Positions 6,656 through 14,521 of a DNA stretch of 24,713 nucleotides are shown one piece after another. Positions within the stretch are counted from its first letter, which is position 1; each line of letters opens with the position of its first letter. The position numbers and the translations under genes were made by a program. Origin of the DNA: Oscillospiraceae bacterium (lineage in GTDB: Bacteria; Bacillota_A; Clostridia; Oscillospirales; Oscillospiraceae); assembly GCA_024690695.1 (NCBI GenBank), contig JAILOS010000118.1, forward strand, positions 1 to 24,713, in the 5' to 3' direction. The notes beneath the pieces are model-generated. The model saw nothing but the letters and a program-made list of their open reading frames with translations. It was not told where the DNA came from and ran no database searches.

Positions 6656-9553
6656 CTATTGGCGCAGGACCTCCGAGAGCGTGTCGGAGACGGCCCCGGC
6701 GTCGATGGGCTTGGCGATGTGGGCGTTCATCCCGGCCGCCATCGCGGCGGCGACGTCTTCGCTGAAGGCCTTCGCGGTCAGAGCGACGATCGGGATCGAG
6801 GCGAGCGCGCGGTTTTTCAGCGAGCGGATCAGCTTTGTCGTTTCATAGCCGTTTTTCACCGGCATCTCCACGTCCATCAGCACGACGGCGAATTCGCCCG
6901 GCGCGGACGCGGCGACGGTCTCCACGGCGTCCTCGCCGTTGACCGCGGTTTCGACGACGAAGCCCATCTCCTCAAGCAGGGTCTTTTCGACTTCGCGGTT
7001 GGCCGCATCGTCCTCGACCAGCAGCGCGCGCAGCCCGGCGAAGGCCGGCGCCGCGCCCTCCCGCGTCTCCTCGGCGGCTTCGGCCGCGGCGGGATCCAGC
7101 GGGAGATCGACGCGCACGATGAACTCCGAGCCCTTGCCCTTTTCGGAGAGGACCTCGATCGTGCCGCCCATCAGCTCGACGATGCTCTTGGTGATCGCGG
7201 TGCCGAGGCCGGTGCCCTGGATGTTCTCGACCGTCGAGGTTTTTTCGCGCGCGTAGGCCTCGAAGACCTTCGCGGCGAATTCCGGGCTCATGCCGATGCC
7301 GCTGTCCTTCACGCGCAGCTCGTAGGAGGCCGAGCCCTCGGCGCGGCCGGTCTGGCGCACGCAGACGTCCACCGTGCCGCCCGCGGGCGTGAATTTGTAG
7401 GCGTTGCTGATCAGGTTGAGCAGGACGCGGTTCATGCGGTTCTGGTCGCAGAGCACGTGGGCGTCCCGCACCTCGTCGCAGCGCACCGTGTAGCGCAGGC
7501 CCTTGGTCTCCATCTGGGTGGAGAAGAGACTGCGCGTCTCGTCCAGGAGCTTCCGCAGATCCGTCGGGATCGGGGCGAGCTCCATTTTGCCGCTTTCGAT
7601 GCGGCTCATCTCCAGCACGTCGTTGATCAGCGTGAGCAGATGGCCGCTGGAGCTCTCGATCTTGTCCAGATAGTCCGCGACGCGCGGCGGCAGATCCTTC
7701 TCGCGCTTGGCCAGCGTGACATAGCCGACGATCGCGTTCATCGGCGTGCGGATGTCGTGGCTCATGTTGGACAGGAAGGTGCTCTTGGCGGCGCTGCTCT
7801 GCTCGGCGGCGTGCTTGTCCTTGACGGCGCTGCGGTGGCTCTTCTGCATCTTCGAATAGATGGTGAAAATGATCGTCAGCGAGACCAGCACCAGCAGGAA
7901 CTGAATGATCGAATTGCGCAGGATGCCGCCGGTGACCCGGCTGAAGCCGTCGCGGAGATCGGCGGCGAAGGCCTCCGCGCCGCTTCCCGCGCCTATCCGC
8001 AGATAGCGGTCGCTCAGCTCGGCGACGGCGGCGCTCGTGGCGCTTTTCGTCGTGCCGATGATCCACACCGTGGAGGCGAAGAAGATCAGCAGCAGCAGCA
8101 CGATCCACGCCGCGGTGCTGCGGCCGAGACGGCGCGAGCGGTCGGCCCGGAAGAGCAGATAGAACACCAGGAAGCCCAGGACCGACCAGCTCAGCAGCAT
8201 CAGATAGGACTCGGTGGACAGCGAAACGGCGCTGCCGAGCGGGATCAGATAATAGATCAAAAAGCCGACCGAGATCAGAGCGCCGGCGGCGCCGGTGACG
8301 CGGACGAGCCGGCTTCCGCTCTTCCCGGCTTCCTTCCAGGCGGCGGCCGAGACGATGGAGTAGGCGATCGTGACGCCGATCGTGTTCACGTCGACGATCC
8401 AGCCGATGGCCGAGCGGCCGAGGAAGGGGATCGGCAGCGAGATCGCCAGCAGCAGGAGGATCGCGTTTTTCGGCGCGCCGAAGCGGTTGAGCCTGCCGGG
8501 GAAGGAGGGGAAGAGATCGTCGCGCGACATGGCCATCAGCATGCGGCTGGCGGCGGTCATGCTGCCGACGAGGCCGGTGAGGATGCCGCAGGCGGCCGCG
8601 ACGCCGAGGATGATCAGACCCGGCGTGCCGGCGGCGCGCCACACCGCGTGGAAGACCGGCAGGCTCTCAATGCCGGACAGCTCGCCGCGGGCGTGCAGGT
8701 AGTCGACCCAGCTGCCGTAGCCCTCGGGCCGGACGGCCGCGCCGATCAGCGAGAGCAGGATGTAGGCCGCGGCGGCGGCGGTCAGCGCAAGCAGCAGGAT
8801 GCGCAGCGTCTTTTGCGGAGAGAAGCGGAATTCCTCCACCGAGTGGGAGACCGACTCGAAGCCGGCGAAGGCCCAGGGCGCGAGAAAGACCATGAACAAG
8901 GTCCCGATCAGAGGCTTGGCGTCAGGGGAAAAGGAGGGCTGCAGCGAGGGCAGGGCGGCGACGTCCGAGCGGAAGAACACGGCGAAAAAGCCGAAGAGCA
9001 CGCCGCCGAAGAGCAGCAGCGCGGCCAGGACCTGGAAGATCGCCGCGGTGCGGCAGCCGCGCAGACACAGCAGCGCGCAGAAGACGATCGCGCCGACGGA
9101 CACGAGGATCTCGCCGAAGTAGATCGTATAGCCGGCGACGACATAGTGGAAGCCGAAGTGCAGCAGGTCGCCGAAGAGGCTGCCGAAGATCACCGGGATC
9201 GCGGTCGCGTTGGCCCAGAGAATGGCCAGATATACGAGCCCCAAAAACCAGGCGGAGAGAAAACCGTAGTCGTAGCCGAAGACCGTTTTGGCGTAGGTGA
9301 CGGTGCCGCCGTCGTCGGGATAGCGGTTCATCAGGAAGTGGAAGTTCACGCCGATGACGCCCATGATCGCCGCGCCCACGGCGAAGCCGATCGCGGCGCC
9401 GAGCGGCCCGGCGATCGGCAGAAAGACCGTGCCGGGCATGACGAAGGAGCCCCAGCCGACGCTGAGACCGAAGGAGAAGGCCCAGACGGCCAGCGGAGAC
9501 AGATTCCGGAGCAGCCGGCTGTCGCCCTGCTCAAGGGTCGTTTGCCTGTTCAT
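6656..9553 (-). CDS. APC permease-histidine kinase-receiver fusion
   Basis: A 965-residue protein with a whole transporter-like domain ahead of a hybrid kinase. Residues 15-470 look like an APC-superfamily amino acid permease: GWGSFVMPGT near 33-42, about 12 membrane segments, PWAFAGFESVSHSVEEF at 226-242. Two more membrane segments (about 481-500 and 547-566) enclose a loop of about 46 residues. The kinase core has the H box SHDIRTPMNAIVGY (H599), N box NLISNAYKFTP (N713, N717), G1 DSGIGM (D750) and G2 GTGLGTAI (780-787). The C-terminal receiver has E847/D848/D849, phospho-acceptor D894, T926 and K948. All catalytic residues are present. ATG 9551-9553 has GAAAGGAG upstream and lies 15 bp after the stop of the partner kinase gene. 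It probably senses an amino-acid-like ligand or its transport, by analogy with the SLC5-fused kinase CbrA. Confidence 0.88.
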   Translation of the reverse strand: MNRQTTLEQGDSRLLRNLSPLAVWAFSFGLSVGWGSFVMPGTVFLPIAGPLGAAIGFAVGAAIMGVIGVNFHFLMNRYPDDGGTVTYAKTVFGYDYGFLSAWFLGLVYLAILWANATAIPVIFGSLFGDLLHFGFHYVVAGYTIYFGEILVSVGAIVFCALLCLRGCRTAAIFQVLAALLLFGGVLFGFFAVFFRSDVAALPSLQPSFSPDAKPLIGTLFMVFLAPWAFAGFESVSHSVEEFRFSPQKTLRILLLALTAAAAAYILLSLIGAAVRPEGYGSWVDYLHARGELSGIESLPVFHAVWRAAGTPGLIILGVAAACGILTGLVGSMTAASRMLMAMSRDDLFPSFPGRLNRFGAPKNAILLLLAISLPIPFLGRSAIGWIVDVNTIGVTIAYSIVSAAAWKEAGKSGSRLVRVTGAAGALISVGFLIYYLIPLGSAVSLSTESYLMLLSWSVLGFLVFYLLFRADRSRRLGRSTAAWIVLLLLIFFASTVWIIGTTKSATSAAVAELSDRYLRIGAGSGAEAFAADLRDGFSRVTGGILRNSIIQFLLVLVSLTIIFTIYSKMQKSHRSAVKDKHAAEQSSAAKSTFLSNMSHDIRTPMNAIVGYVTLAKREKDLPPRVADYLDKIESSSGHLLTLINDVLEMSRIESGKMELAPIPTDLRKLLDETRSLFSTQMETKGLRYTVRCDEVRDAHVLCDQNRMNRVLLNLISNAYKFTPAGGTVDVCVRQTGRAEGSASYELRVKDSGIGMSPEFAAKVFEAYAREKTSTVENIQGTGLGTAITKSIVELMGGTIEVLSEKGKGSEFIVRVDLPLDPAAAEAAEETREGAAPAFAGLRALLVEDDAANREVEKTLLEEMGFVVETAVNGEDAVETVAASAPGEFAVVLMDVEMPVKNGYETTKLIRSLKNRALASIPIVALTAKAFSEDVAAAMAAGMNAHIAKPIDAGAVSDTLSEVLRQ

Positions 9554-9568
9554 GCGCTCACGCTCCTT

Positions 9569-11866
9569 TCAGGACTGCGCGCCGTCCGCCGCGGCGGATC
9601 GTGCGGGGAAAAGTCTGTCGATCTCCCGGCGCAGCGCGGCGGGATCAATCGGCTTGGCGACGTAGCCGTTCATGCCGGCAGCCATGGCCGTGTCGACGTC
9701 CTCCTGGTAGGCGTTGGCCGTCACGGCGAGGATCGGGATGGATGCGAGCGCCGGGTCGGCCAGCGCGCGGATGCGCCGCGTCGCCTCGTAGCCGTTCATC
9801 ACCGGCATCTGCACGTCCATCAGCACGAGGTCGAAATGCCCCGGCCCGGACCGCTCCACCATTTCCACGGCTTGCGCGCCGTTCTCGGCCTGCTCGACCG
9901 TCCAGCCCTCCGCGGTCAGCAGCAGCTCGCCGAGCTCGCGGTTGATGGGATTGTCGTCCACCAGCAGAATGTGCAGAGACTGTTCCGCCGCGGCAGCCTC
10001 CGCAGCTTCGGGTTCGGAGAGACAGACGACCGGCAGCTCGAGGAGAATCGAAAAATCCTCATTCCCCTCCCCGTCGGACCGGGCAACGACCGAGCCGCCC
10101 ATCTTTTCGGCGAAGGCCCGGATCACGGCCATGCCGGTGCCGGCACCCGTCAGCTCGCCCGTCTTGCCGTGCTCGTCCCAGGCTTCCGGATCGAAGATGT
10201 GCTCCAGCGCTTCGGCGGGGATGTCGGCGCCCTGATTCAGGACCGAGAGCTCCGTGCGGCAGCGGCCGTCCGCCGCCTCGTCCTGGCGGATGCGCAGCGT
10301 GACCGCCGTTTTCTCCGGCGCGTAGGCGTACGCGTTTCCCAGCAGGCGGCCGAGCGAGCGGCTCAGGCGCCTTTCGTCGCAGATCACCCTCGGATGGCGG
10401 ACTCCGTCGAGATCGAGCACGAGGCTCAGCTCCTTGTCCGAGGACTCAGTCTCGAAGCGGCGGCGCAGTGATTCGGCCAGCGCGCAAAGATCGGTCTCAC
10501 GCTCGTCGAGCCGGAACTCGCCGCTTTCGATCAGACTCAAGTCGAACAGATTCTCGATCTCCTCAAGGAGCGCGTGCCCGGCGGCTTCTGTTTTCTCCAG
10601 GTAATTCAGCCGTTTCTGCCGGTCCTCCTCCGTTTTGGCCAGGCCTGTGAAGCCGAGGACGGCGTTGAGCGGCGTGCGAAGATCGTGCGAGATGCGGGTG
10701 AAGAAGCGGGTGCGGGCGCGGTTGCCGAGAACGGCGGTCTCCAGAGCCTCCGTCAGCACGCGGTTGCGCGCGATCTGCTCCTCCTGCACGGCCGTGGAGT
10801 CGGAGATCAGGAAGAGGTAGAATTTCGCGTCGCGGTTGATCCGATAGAACACGATGCGTTTATAGCGAAGCTCGCCCTCGATCACAAAGGGCGCGTTCAC
10901 CTCGTAGACGTCCCGCTCCTCCAGCGCCTTGTCGATCACCGACAGACGCAGCGGGTTCGGGCCCGCCGGCTTCTCCCGGTCCTTCGGCTGGGCGGGGAGG
11001 ATGTAGTTGAGATACAGGGACTCGTAGCTGTCGCCCTCGTCGTCCGGAAACAGCAGACCGGCCTTCTTGCCGGCGTTGCTGATCAGCACGCGGTATTTCC
11101 CGTCGATCAGGTACGCCACGCGGTCGTACTGGTCCATCAGGACCCGTTCCAGCACCGTCCTGCGGACAATCTCCTCGTTGTGGCGCTGCTCGGTGATGAA
11201 GGCCACGACCTCGCCGGATACCGGCAGCGTGGACAGGGCGGCCTCAACGCGGACGTAGGCGATCTCGCCGCTCTCCCGGCGCTGCAGCAGCACCGAGGAG
11301 ACGTGCGTCTGCCCGTCCCGATAGCGGCGCAGCAGCTCCTCCCGCTCAAAGATGTCCGGGTTCGAACCGAGTGAGTCGACGATCCGGCCCAGACGCATCC
11401 GAAACAGCTCGGTGTAGCTGATGAGATCGGGGTCGCAGGCGTAGAGATCTAGACCGGCGCGTTCCTCGACCTCGTCCTTCGTCAGGTTGACGAGGAAGGC
11501 GGCCAGCGAATCCTCGCCCAGGGACTCCAGCTCCGCCAGCATCTCGCGGTAGCGGATCGAGAGGACCTGGTCGGTCGTGCGCATGTGGCTGAAGATGGTC
11601 ATCATGACGCTCAGCAGCAGGAAGACGAAGACGCTGCCGCCGAAGAGGATGCCCGCGATCAGCAGTGTGCCGATGCCGGTCAGACCGACGGTCAGGTAGC
11701 CGACGAGGAAGAAGATCAGCAGCAGAAGCGGAACGACCAGCATGCCGCGGCGTTCCGTCCGCCGCTCCAGCGAGACGGCGGCTTTCATAAAGGACCCATA
11801 GCGCAGGATGTTGTAGACCATCAGCGCGCTGCCGGCGAAGATCATGAGGTTGATCAGCATGCGCAA
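9569..11866 (-). CDS. Membrane hybrid histidine kinase with degenerate ATP-binding motifs
   Basis: A 765-residue protein. Three N-terminal hydrophobic segments (about 3-22, 42-62, 66-92) precede a long cytoplasmic region (95-375) of PAS-like modules, unassigned. The phospho-acceptor H box ISHDLRTPLNAVLGF (H394) is intact. The N box reads RLLGNAYAYAP (first Asn replaced by R507), G1 reads NQGADIP (the usual Asp is N544) and G2 reads GAGTGMAVI, so ATP binding is doubtful. The C-terminal receiver is complete (D637/D638, D684, T716, K738). It is first in the operon with the APC-kinase fusion. The TTG at 11864-11866 is preferred: AAGGAG lies 11 bp upstream, against 17 bp for the ATG at 11858-11860. 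It may be a scaffold, phosphatase or phospho-relay partner of the downstream kinase. Confidence 0.85.
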   Translation of the reverse strand: MRMLINLMIFAGSALMVYNILRYGSFMKAAVSLERRTERRGMLVVPLLLLIFFLVGYLTVGLTGIGTLLIAGILFGGSVFVFLLLSVMMTIFSHMRTTDQVLSIRYREMLAELESLGEDSLAAFLVNLTKDEVEERAGLDLYACDPDLISYTELFRMRLGRIVDSLGSNPDIFEREELLRRYRDGQTHVSSVLLQRRESGEIAYVRVEAALSTLPVSGEVVAFITEQRHNEEIVRRTVLERVLMDQYDRVAYLIDGKYRVLISNAGKKAGLLFPDDEGDSYESLYLNYILPAQPKDREKPAGPNPLRLSVIDKALEERDVYEVNAPFVIEGELRYKRIVFYRINRDAKFYLFLISDSTAVQEEQIARNRVLTEALETAVLGNRARTRFFTRISHDLRTPLNAVLGFTGLAKTEEDRQKRLNYLEKTEAAGHALLEEIENLFDLSLIESGEFRLDERETDLCALAESLRRRFETESSDKELSLVLDLDGVRHPRVICDERRLSRSLGRLLGNAYAYAPEKTAVTLRIRQDEAADGRCRTELSVLNQGADIPAEALEHIFDPEAWDEHGKTGELTGAGTGMAVIRAFAEKMGGSVVARSDGEGNEDFSILLELPVVCLSEPEAAEAAAAEQSLHILLVDDNPINRELGELLLTAEGWTVEQAENGAQAVEMVERSGPGHFDLVLMDVQMPVMNGYEATRRIRALADPALASIPILAVTANAYQEDVDTAMAAGMNGYVAKPIDPAALRREIDRLFPARSAAADGAQS

Positions 11867-11899
11867 GGGAATTCACGCTCCTTCTTCAAACTGAGAATC

Positions 11900-11923
11900 A
11901 GCGTATAACTAAGCGTATAACTA
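11900..11923 (-). repeat. Tandem 12-bp direct repeat in the kinase operon leader
   Basis: TAGTTATACGCT occurs twice back to back on the minus strand (perfect copies at 11912-11923 and 11900-11911). It sits just downstream of the -10 element, at roughly +5 to +28 of the expected transcript, a place where a bound regulator could block transcription. Confidence 0.75.
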
Positions 11924-11934
11924 TCTATTATAGA

Positions 11935-11963
11935 AGTTTAGCACATCGCCGCGCCGGGTTCAA
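11935..11963 (-). promoter_or_regulatory. Promoter of the two-kinase operon
   Basis: TTGAAC (11958-11963) and TAAACT (11935-11940) on the minus strand with a 17-bp spacer. A perfect TATAAT at 11927-11932 is also present but has no good -35 at the right distance. Confidence 0.55.
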
Positions 11964-11981
11964 GGGAAAGCGCGTCCCCTC

Positions 11982-12008
11982 CGGGCGGTTTTTCGCAAGC
12001 GCCGCCCG
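11982..12008. repeat. Inverted repeat between divergent promoters
   Basis: CGGGCGG (11982-11988) and CCGCCCG (12002-12008) are perfect arms separated by 13 nt that include CGC-AA-GCG. It lies between the divergent promoters at 11935-11963 and 12023-12051, and could be an operator or a transcript hairpin. Confidence 0.4.
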
Positions 12009-12022
12009 CCGCGCGAAAAAAC

Positions 12023-12051
12023 TTGACAGGAGAGGGAGGGCCTCTTACAAT
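12023..12051 (+). promoter_or_regulatory. Promoter of the DUF4867-GH2 unit
   Basis: TTGACA (12023-12028) and TACAAT (12046-12051) with a 17-bp spacer. The start would lie near 12058, giving a leader of about 50 nt before the GTG at 12110. Confidence 0.75.
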
Positions 12052-12094
12052 CGACAGAGGGGAGCGGCGTCGAAACGCGCCGCCCCGAAAGCAT

Positions 12095-12101
12095 AAAGGA
12101 G
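12095..12101 (+). promoter_or_regulatory. Ribosome-binding site deciding the DUF4867 GTG start
   Basis: AAAGGAG lies 8 bp before GTG 12110. The open frame reaches back to a TTG that is the -35 element itself, so the upstream part cannot be translated from this promoter. Confidence 0.75.
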
Positions 12102-12109
12102 AGTGCGCC

Positions 12110-12748
12110 GTGAAAATCTATTCTGTAACCGACCGGGAATTCATTCCCTACGGGCAGCCCCTTCGGGAGGGCTATGACGTCGGCGAACTGCTGAAAAAAA
12201 TGGAGGCGATCGAGCTGCCCGGGAGCGGTACGGCCTACCGGCCGGGCATTGAGAGCCTGGAAAGCTGCGCGGTTTTCGGAGATTTCCGAGACAGGGCCTT
12301 CGGCGGTTTGCCGATCCAGCTCGGCATGTGCTGGGGCCGCAACACGAAGCTCAACTGCCTTGAATATCACCGCAGCAGCGAGATCAACCTCGGCTCCTCG
12401 CCGTTTATCCTCCTGCTGGCCAGGCGGGAGGAGATCGAGGACGGCATGCTGGACACCGACCGGGTGAAAGCCTTCCGCGTGCCCGCCGGACTGCCGGTGG
12501 AGCTCTACGCGACGACGCTGCATTTCGCGCCCTGCCAGGTCCCGGGAGAGGACGGCTTCCGCGTGGCGGTCGTGCTGCCGAAAGGCACCAATACCGACAA
12601 GCCCGTCTTTACGGCAAAAAACGAGGAGGACGGCCGGATGACCGCCTGCAACAAGTGGCTGCTGGCCCACCCCGAGTCCAAACAGGCCGCCGGCGGCGCA
12701 CCGGTCGGACTGCGCGGCAGGAACATCGACCTGTCGGAAGAGCTGTGA
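12110..12748 (+). CDS. DUF4867 family protein (cupin-like)
   Basis: A 212-residue soluble protein starting at GTG (VKIYSVTDREFIPYG). I assign it to DUF4867 from length and the central motif CWGRNTKLNCLEYHRSSEIN (about residues 74-93), followed by LGSSPFILLLARREEI. A VPAGLPVELYATTLHFAPC stretch (about 125-143) looks like the second strand-pair of a cupin-like barrel, so a metal-binding or sugar-isomerising role is possible. The family has no established function that I know of, though members often lie in sugar-use operons. It is followed 19 bp later by a GH2 glycosidase, with which it is probably cotranscribed. Related fold options include the ureidoglycolate-lyase type cupins. The function remains unknown. 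Confidence 0.78.
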   Translation: MKIYSVTDREFIPYGQPLREGYDVGELLKKMEAIELPGSGTAYRPGIESLESCAVFGDFRDRAFGGLPIQLGMCWGRNTKLNCLEYHRSSEINLGSSPFILLLARREEIEDGMLDTDRVKAFRVPAGLPVELYATTLHFAPCQVPGEDGFRVAVVLPKGTNTDKPVFTAKNEEDGRMTACNKWLLAHPESKQAAGGAPVGLRGRNIDLSEEL

Positions 12749-12767
12749 CGCAGAAGCGGGTGAAGCG

Positions 12768-14444
12768 ATGAGAAAGCTATGGACCGACGAGGGCCGCCGG
12801 CTGACGGGCGTCCCCTGGGGGGAGCGCTATCCGCGCCCGCAGCTCCGCCGGAAGGAATGGCTGTGCCTGAACGGGGACTGGGCCTTTTCCGCCGGCGCCC
12901 GGAGCGGGAGGATCCGCGTGCCCTTCTGCCCGGAGAGCCTGCTGTCCGGCGTTGAAGACCCGCCGGAGCCCGGCGAAAAGCTTGTATACGGGCGCTCCTT
13001 CTCGCTGCCGGACGGCTGGCGGGGCAGGCGTGTGCTGCTGCACTTCGGCGCGGTGATGCGGCGGGCGGAGGTTTTCGTCAACGGCCGATCGGTCTGCCGT
13101 CACGAGAACGGCTATCTGCCCTTCTCCGCGGATATCACGCAGGCGCTGCGCGAGGGCGAAAACGAGCTGCGCGTGGAGGCCGTCAACGACCTCGACCGGC
13201 GCTGGCCCTGGGGCAAGCAGAGCAAAAAGCGCGGCGGCATGTGGTATACGCCCTGCTCGGGCATCTGGCAGAGCGTGTGGCTCGAGCCCGTGCCGGAGCG
13301 GTATATCCGCGCCCTGCGCATCGAGACCGGCGGCGACTGGGCCGAGATCACGGCCGAGGGCGTCGAGGAGGGCGAGGCGCGGCTCGGCGAGCTGCGCATG
13401 CCGCTTCGGGGCGGCCGGGCGCGCTTTGAGCTCCGGGACGCGCGCCGCTGGAGCCCGGAGGATCCCTGGCTGTACGAATTCACGCTCACCAGCGGGGAGG
13501 ACCGCGTCGACTCCTATTTTGCGCTGCGCACGCTGACGACCGAGACCGTCGGCGGCGTCCCCCGCCTGTGCCTGAACGGAAAGCCCTGCTTTTTCAACGG
13601 CCTGCTCGATCAGGGCTACTGGAGCGACGGGCTGTACACCCCCGCTTCGCCGGAGGCCTTTGAAAAGGATATCCTCGCAATGAAATCGCTGGGCTTCAAC
13701 ACCCTGCGCAAGCATATCAAGCTCGAGAGCGAGCTCTTTTACTACGACTGCGACCGCCTGGGCATGGTCGTGTTCCAGGACATGGTCAACAACGGCGGCT
13801 ACCGGTATATCCGCGACACCGTGCTGCCGACCCTGCATTTCCAGACCCGGCGCGACCGGCGGCTGAACCCCGATCCCGAGACGCGGCGGATCTTCCTCGA
13901 GAGCATGGAGGCGACGGCGCGGCTGCTCGGCAATCACCCCTGCGTCTGTCTGTGGACGATCTTCAACGAGGGCTGGGGCCAGTTCGAGGCGGACGCGGCT
14001 TACCGGCGGCTGAAGGCGCTCGACCCGAGCCGCTGGATCGACGCGACCTCCGGCTGGTTCCACCAGAAAGAATCCGACGTGGACAGCCTGCATATCTATT
14101 TTGACAAGCTGCACCTCGGCAGAGAGCAGCGTCCGCAGCTGCTCAGCGAGATCGGCGGCTACGTCTGGAAGCTCCCCGAGCACAGCTTCAATCTGGAAAA
14201 GACCTATGGCTACCGCGTGTACGAGGATCGGGAGAGCTTCGCCGCGGCGCTGCGGGAGCTCTACGGCGCCGTGCTGCCGGAGCTCGTCCGGCAGGGGCTG
14301 TGCGGGGCGATCTACACGCAGCTGTCCGACGTGGAGGACGAGACCAACGGGCTGTTCACCTTCGACCGCGCGGTGCTGAAGCTGCGCGCCGGGGAGCTGC
14401 GGGACCTGGCCGAAAAGCTGGCGGAAATCGCCGCGCGATCTTGA
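12768..14444 (+). CDS. Glycoside hydrolase family 2 enzyme
   Basis: A 558-residue GH2 enzyme, likely a cytoplasmic beta-galactosidase or beta-glucuronidase type exo-glycosidase; no signal peptide is visible. The N-terminal jelly-roll domain (about 20-175) shows WLCLNGDWAF, VFVNGRSVCRHENGYLPFS (102-120) and GMWYTPCSGIWQSVWLEP (157-174). A short immunoglobulin-like domain follows (about 180-258), then the TIM barrel (265-555). The acid/base is E401 in WTIFNEGWGQF and the nucleophile is probably E461 in LLSEIGGY. LGFNTLRKHIKLES (308-321) is a typical barrel strand. The protein lacks the extra C-terminal domains of the large LacZ type. Its ribosome-binding site is weak, which fits translation following DUF4867. 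A promoter for the next gene overlaps its stop codon. Confidence 0.9.
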   Translation: MRKLWTDEGRRLTGVPWGERYPRPQLRRKEWLCLNGDWAFSAGARSGRIRVPFCPESLLSGVEDPPEPGEKLVYGRSFSLPDGWRGRRVLLHFGAVMRRAEVFVNGRSVCRHENGYLPFSADITQALREGENELRVEAVNDLDRRWPWGKQSKKRGGMWYTPCSGIWQSVWLEPVPERYIRALRIETGGDWAEITAEGVEEGEARLGELRMPLRGGRARFELRDARRWSPEDPWLYEFTLTSGEDRVDSYFALRTLTTETVGGVPRLCLNGKPCFFNGLLDQGYWSDGLYTPASPEAFEKDILAMKSLGFNTLRKHIKLESELFYYDCDRLGMVVFQDMVNNGGYRYIRDTVLPTLHFQTRRDRRLNPDPETRRIFLESMEATARLLGNHPCVCLWTIFNEGWGQFEADAAYRRLKALDPSRWIDATSGWFHQKESDVDSLHIYFDKLHLGREQRPQLLSEIGGYVWKLPEHSFNLEKTYGYRVYEDRESFAAALRELYGAVLPELVRQGLCGAIYTQLSDVEDETNGLFTFDRAVLKLRAGELRDLAEKLAEIAARS

Positions 14445-14470
14445 CAGGAAACCCCGGTTTCCGCTACAAT
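14441..14470 (+). promoter_or_regulatory. Promoter with palindromic spacer ahead of the VTT-PlsC gene
   Basis: TTGACA (14441-14446) overlaps the GH2 stop codon; TACAAT is at 14465-14470 with an 18-bp spacer. The spacer contains the perfect inverted repeat GGAAACC-CC-GGTTTCC (14447-14462), a position where a repressor would exclude RNA polymerase. Confidence 0.7.
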
Positions 14471-14504
14471 TCATTTTTGGAAAACCGCCGGTCAGGGCGG
14501 AGGG

Positions 14505-14511
14505 AAGGAGG
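14505..14511 (+). promoter_or_regulatory. Ribosome-binding site deciding the VTT-PlsC start
   Basis: AAGGAGG lies 10 bp before ATG 14522. The open frame runs 74 codons further upstream, but through the end of the GH2 gene and the promoter. Confidence 0.8.
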
Positions 14512-14521
14512 CGGAAAAGCG

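Noticed and set aside
6512..10471. 1319-codon open frame on the plus strand
   Set aside because: It lies antisense to the two kinase genes. Its translation is rich in Arg, Ala, Asp and His with no domain pattern, as expected for a GC-rich shadow frame.
14300..14521. N-terminal extension of the VTT-PlsC protein by 74 codons
   Set aside because: It overlaps the GH2 coding end and the promoter at 14441-14470; AAGGAGG fixes the start at 14522.
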